In this document: in pieces, positions 60,181 through 64,000 of the stretch | Layout of the letters: every line of letters starts with the position of its first letter | How positions within the stretch are numbered: position 1 is the first letter of the stretch | From: Turritopsis dohrnii | Lineage: Eukaryota > Cnidaria > Hydrozoa > Anthoathecata > Oceaniidae | DNA: 64,000 bases | Direction: 5' to 3' | NCBI GenBank assembly: GCA_027922465.2 | Contig: BQMF02000023.1 | Coordinates: 310,001-374,000 of the forward strand | The notes under the pieces: model-generated | Database searches by the model: none | Told to the model about the DNA's origin: nothing | The model's input: the letters and a program-made list of their open reading frames with translations, nothing else | Translations under genes and position numbers: made by a program

Positions 60181-61760
60181 GATGCCCTACCGGGCAGAAG
60201 TATTCCTGCGGATGACTGTAAGACTTTCTGGAGCCTTTTCAGAAAGAAATGAGTGTTAGTTCACGCTTTAAAACCATATGCATAATGCGGAATGATGTTT
60301 GCAGTATTTTACATTTTACCTTTTACCTACGATAACTATTAAACTTTGTTGTTTCATATAAAACTTCAGTCTTGCATCAATTTAGAGATTTTTTTAAAAA
60401 GATTTCCATTCGAAGTTGCACTCCCTAAAGCATCTTCAAGAAGCAATTAACTAATTAAAAGATTATCGCGTTAAGAATAATCTGTGCTTTAAAAGGTGAA
60501 TGTTTGTTCACGGTTTAAAACAATATGCATAATGTGGTATGATGTTCTTTGTGTTTTACAGTTTATCTTGCAGCTGTGAAAGAAGTAATATTTGTTATTT
60601 CATATAAACTGCACTGTTTTGCATCATTTAGAGATTTTTTCAAAAAGTTTTTTATTCATAGTTATATTCCCTAAAGCATCTTCGAAAAGTAATTAAGTAA
60701 TGAAAACTTTGTCACATTAAGTTTTGAATGGAAAATCTGTGGCGTAAATAGTAATAACTTCGAATTCATTTAATTACATTCCCGAGAGTATCATAAAAGT
60801 TAAGAGACTTTGAAAAATTTTGCCGGAGATCAAGCTTAAAAAGGAACACCGTCAGTTTAAAAATCCATTAGAGAACACTCTTCCGTGGACGTTTCAAAAT
60901 ACTCCTTTTAAAACTATACAGTATGAAAATCTTTATGTTGTTTGTACCTGAACTTCATATTAATAACCTTTACTTGGCCTTTGCAAAATTATAAAAATTC
61001 TGTGTTTACTTTATATCGTCACCTTGATGGTATACACATTTTAAAGTCGTAGAACATTCTAAATTCGACTAGTCAATTAAGAAAGTGTTCATCAAATGAT
61101 AAATAAAATAGGTATAAGTTGATGAGGAAGATGAGCTGTGCTTCAAGATTCCAGAGCTTTATAAAAACAGGGTAGCTTATCTAGGAACATGAATTAAAAA
61201 ATTGTATTATATTTAGAAAGACTAATCGAAACCTTACGCAATAAATCGATATAAACATACCCTATTGGTAGTCGTTCATATCTGTTTTGAAGCATCAAGA
61301 ACTGCTTATTTATCAAGAATGACTACTAAGAATATTAGTTTCACGTAGATTATCAGTTTGGATCATAAATGTTCTTGATTCTTTTAAGTTTTACAGCCGT
61401 ACTACAACCTCTTCTATATCCATATATTCAACAAAGAAACTTTCACAGATCTACGCATGCTTCTTCGCTTCCATTTTTAAAACAACTACGGAAAACGTAA
61501 GAACGTTGCATAAGACTCACATGAAACAACATTTCTACCTTGGCATCTGCGATTTAGCCATATGTTAATTATTCCTTTCACTAGAGCTTATATTTTACAC
61601 TTTTAGAGTCTTTTCAAGCAAAGTACTTGTATACAATGAATATAGTGTGAGTTTAGACTGTTAAATCATAGAAAGAATGTAAGTTGGGAACATTAATGAT
61701 TTGAGTGGCTATTTCCCATTGACAAAAATTGGTCTAGGTTTGGACAGTGAAAAAAAAAAA
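60181..61760 (+). mobile_element. Poly(A)-ended unit 1 with hairpin leader
   Basis: Starts GATGCCCTACCGGGCAGAAG (stem GCCC/GGGC) and ends TCTAGGTTTGGACAGTG followed by ten A. The body contains a two-copy tandem repeat of about 250 bp (60243-60487 and 60494-60735). No ORF. It is followed directly by unit 2, which shares its first 30 and last 15 bases but not its body. Confidence 0.6.
60243..60735 (+). repeat. 250-bp tandem duplication within unit 1
   Basis: Both copies contain TGTT(A/T)GTTCACG(C/G)TTTAAAAC, ATATGCATAATG, TTTAGAGATTTTTT and TTCCCTAAAGCATCTTC-like blocks (CTCCCTAAAGCATCTTC in the first). Identity is moderate, with small indels. Confidence 0.8.
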
Positions 61761-61768
61761 CAAAACAA

Positions 61769-63385
61769 GATGCCTTAACAGGCAAAAGGATTTCTGCCAA
61801 AATCTGCTGAAATATGAAAGAAAAAGCATATGACATATTTGAAAAAGGTTATGTGATTTCCAAAATAAAAAATCACATTTCTAATGTATATAATCCCTAA
61901 GACATTGTCAAAAGATAAGTGACACTATGAGAGACTTATAGTATACTGCTAATAAACTGGATTACATCTGAATGACATTAAATATTCTTTATTTTGTTGA
62001 TAAGAAATAATATCAAAGATATATTGATCCTTTCAGATATCACAATGTATATGCACGTAACTCATAAACTGTAAAAGTTCTGAATTTCTGAATTTGATAC
62101 TTGGTGTCAATCTTCCTAGCAGACTTCCTAAATTACAAGCACAAAAATGCATGCAGATTTTGGCCACGCAAAATACATCCACATAGACCAAAACCAACAT
62201 TATAACTGTTGTAGTTTGTTTTGATTAGCAATACCGAAAGCACTTACAAACATTCTTGATCTGAGTTATCATTCATGACCTGTTTATATAAAAATTCTTG
62301 AAGAAATTCAAAAAAAGGTTGAATGATTTTTACGACATAACATTGCATCTCTGATTTCATATGCACCCAAGGGCATTGCGAAAATATAGTTGACACTATG
62401 CGAAACTTTATTGTATACGTATATACACCACTGATAAACTTAACTACATCTGAATGACATAAAACATTCTTTATTTTGGGGGTACGAAATAATATTAAGT
62501 TTATATTGATTTTTTCGGATATTCAGTGATTACGTATGTAAATCATGTTCTTTAAGCATTTGATATGTACCGTCAATCTTCTTAATTACAAATGGAATTA
62601 TCAATATTTCAAACACAAAAAGTAAACAATAATTTTGATCATTAACAGTTATATATATACTTATATATGTTCTAAAGCACACACATAACATAATTATATA
62701 ATGTAACTGAAAGGAAAGTTTTGTATTGTTACATGATGTATCTTTTGAATTTACAGACAGTTGTTATTATTTTGCACTGAAGATGGTTGTACCGAAAAGC
62801 TTATGCTAAAATAAAATAAAAAGATTTTACACTTTTAATTTTTACAGACAGTTGTTTTACAGATGTTTTAATTTGCTATTGTGATTAGTCACTCGTAATA
62901 AGGGACATTGACAGTATAACTTAAAAACTGATCAAACAATAAAACAAGTAAGTGGTGCAGGGTAGACACAAATTTTCTATGTTGGAGCTGAGAAGGAAAC
63001 TAAGCTGAGCCAAAGTATCCAGAGCTTAAAAGCGGAACAGCTCATATACAAAACAAACGAAGATGTTTTGAATTTAGGCTTAAAGAATATCAAAACATTT
63101 CTCTATAAAAACAAACAAATAGCTACCTTTTTCTTTTTGACTCTTCTGTTTACAAAACGTTGAAAACTTCTTTTTAATTAGAAAAGAATGATCACAGTTC
63201 AAGATAATTATAAGTTTCTTCTATGAAAATTCTTTTTTTATCTTCAGATACCCATATCTATCATTTTCAAGAAACTTTAGAAAATTTAAAATGGTTTCTA
63301 CCCTCACATGCGTGGTAAGCGTAAGTTTCATGTAAGCGCACACACGAAATTTCAAAAAACCGCTAGGTTTGGACATCAGAAAAAA
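61769..63385 (+). mobile_element. Poly(A)-ended unit 2 with hairpin leader
   Basis: Starts GATGCCTTAACAGGCAAAAG (stem GCCT/AGGC) and ends CGCTAGGTTTGGACATCAG plus a run of A. The body is an inverted copy of 50350-51885. A 100-bp insertion near 62760-62860 carries its own CTGAAGA...GAAA hammerhead-like core (62777-62797) and an A-rich tail. Confidence 0.75.
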
Positions 63386-63392
63386 AAAAACA

Positions 63393-64000
63393 AGATGTCC
63401 TACCGGGCAGAAGGATTTCTGCAAGCTTTGCTGCTGAAAATGCCACAAAAATGCAACACTAGCACACTGGTCCTGCAAAACTAAGACAGTCACATCATTC
63501 AGCTCGAGAAGCATCAGCATTAAATAAACAAAAATATTGATGCGACTGACAATGTTCGTCAAGAAAGTCAGCCTACCATAACATAAAAAAGGGGCTTTTC
63601 TTTATGCTATCGCGGAGATCATTTATGAAGACCTGTTTTTTTGTACGAATAAGCTGAATGATTGTTACTGGATATTTGCCACCCACGTACTCCAAAAAAG
63701 TGCATCGACACAATACGAAACTTTAATTTAACCACATTAAATATAACGAATCCTATAAAAAGATTGTGTATACTGGCGGTAACCAACATATCGTTTGGGC
63801 AGCACAAACTAATATATAAAGTTTCTATATTGATCTCCTCAGAATGAAAAATATAGGTAAATATCACAATAATAATTACTTAGAAATTAAAGCTCATATC
63901 TAATCTAAAAGTTAAAAAAAAAAATACAACATACGTAGGGAGAAAAGAGATAAGCTGATATAGCCAGAATACATCCAAAAATTGCTACTAAATATAGTAT
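63393..64000 (+). mobile_element. Poly(A)-unit 3, start only
   Basis: Starts GATGTCCTACCGGGCAGAAG, directly after the A run of unit 2, and continues to the window edge with a body unlike units 1 and 2. No gene is recognised within it. Confidence 0.5.

Noticed and set aside
63221..63562. Minus-strand ORF shared with 50336-50524
   Set aside because: Conservation is explained by the two inverted copies of the same non-coding unit.

Overview
The window is AT-rich animal nuclear DNA: spliced genes with GT/AG introns, long introns, and very many transposable elements. A cnidarian, perhaps a hydrozoan, would fit the adhesion GPCR and the mix of piggyBac, Mutator-like, IS3EU-like, Penelope-like and Helitron elements, but the species cannot be fixed from sequence alone. 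No operons, bacterial signals, rRNA or intact tRNA genes were seen.

Three host loci were reconstructed by following reading frame and splice phase. (1) Minus strand, 8.5-13.7 kb: a complete seven-exon gene for the catalytic subunit of protein phosphatase 1 (335 aa). (2) Plus strand, 24.4-43.3 kb: an adhesion G-protein-coupled receptor lacking only its first exon(s). It has three related Cys-containing cadherin-like repeats, an Ig domain, a SEA-like domain, a hormone-receptor-like Cys region, GAIN/GPS and seven membrane segments, with alternative short cytoplasmic tails beyond a transposon-filled intron. (3) Minus strand, 46.1-52.8 kb: a signal-peptide exon, a transposon-filled intron, then a long exon for a beta-helix/Cys-rich/multi-pass membrane protein that carries frameshifts and one stop.

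The rest is mostly mobile DNA. 0-5.5 kb: a gag-like fragment, a decayed piggyBac, a 30-bp minisatellite, a Mutator-like fragment and small foldback elements. 14-23.5 kb: a run of MITEs, a poly-C tract, a terminal-inverted-repeat (TIR) element with a small acidic ORF, and one element nested in another. 37.7-42.8 kb: a non-autonomous Helitron, then a 3.7-kb TIR element into which another element has jumped. 49-52.5 kb: a further TIR element, Penelope-like pieces and a poly(A) repeat unit. 56.7-59.2 kb: an almost intact DDE transposon. 60.2-64 kb: head-to-tail poly(A)-ended units.

The most interesting theme is a family of four elements (21.4, 40.0, 49.0 and 56.7 kb) that share 5'-TAYGG termini and perfect 6-bp target duplications. 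Each carries its own inverted subterminal repeat arrays. The 56.7-kb member encodes an integrase-type DDE transposase and, on the other strand, a SAM-like domain protein. A second theme is a set of poly(A)-tailed units that share a short hairpin leader and a short tail but have different bodies.
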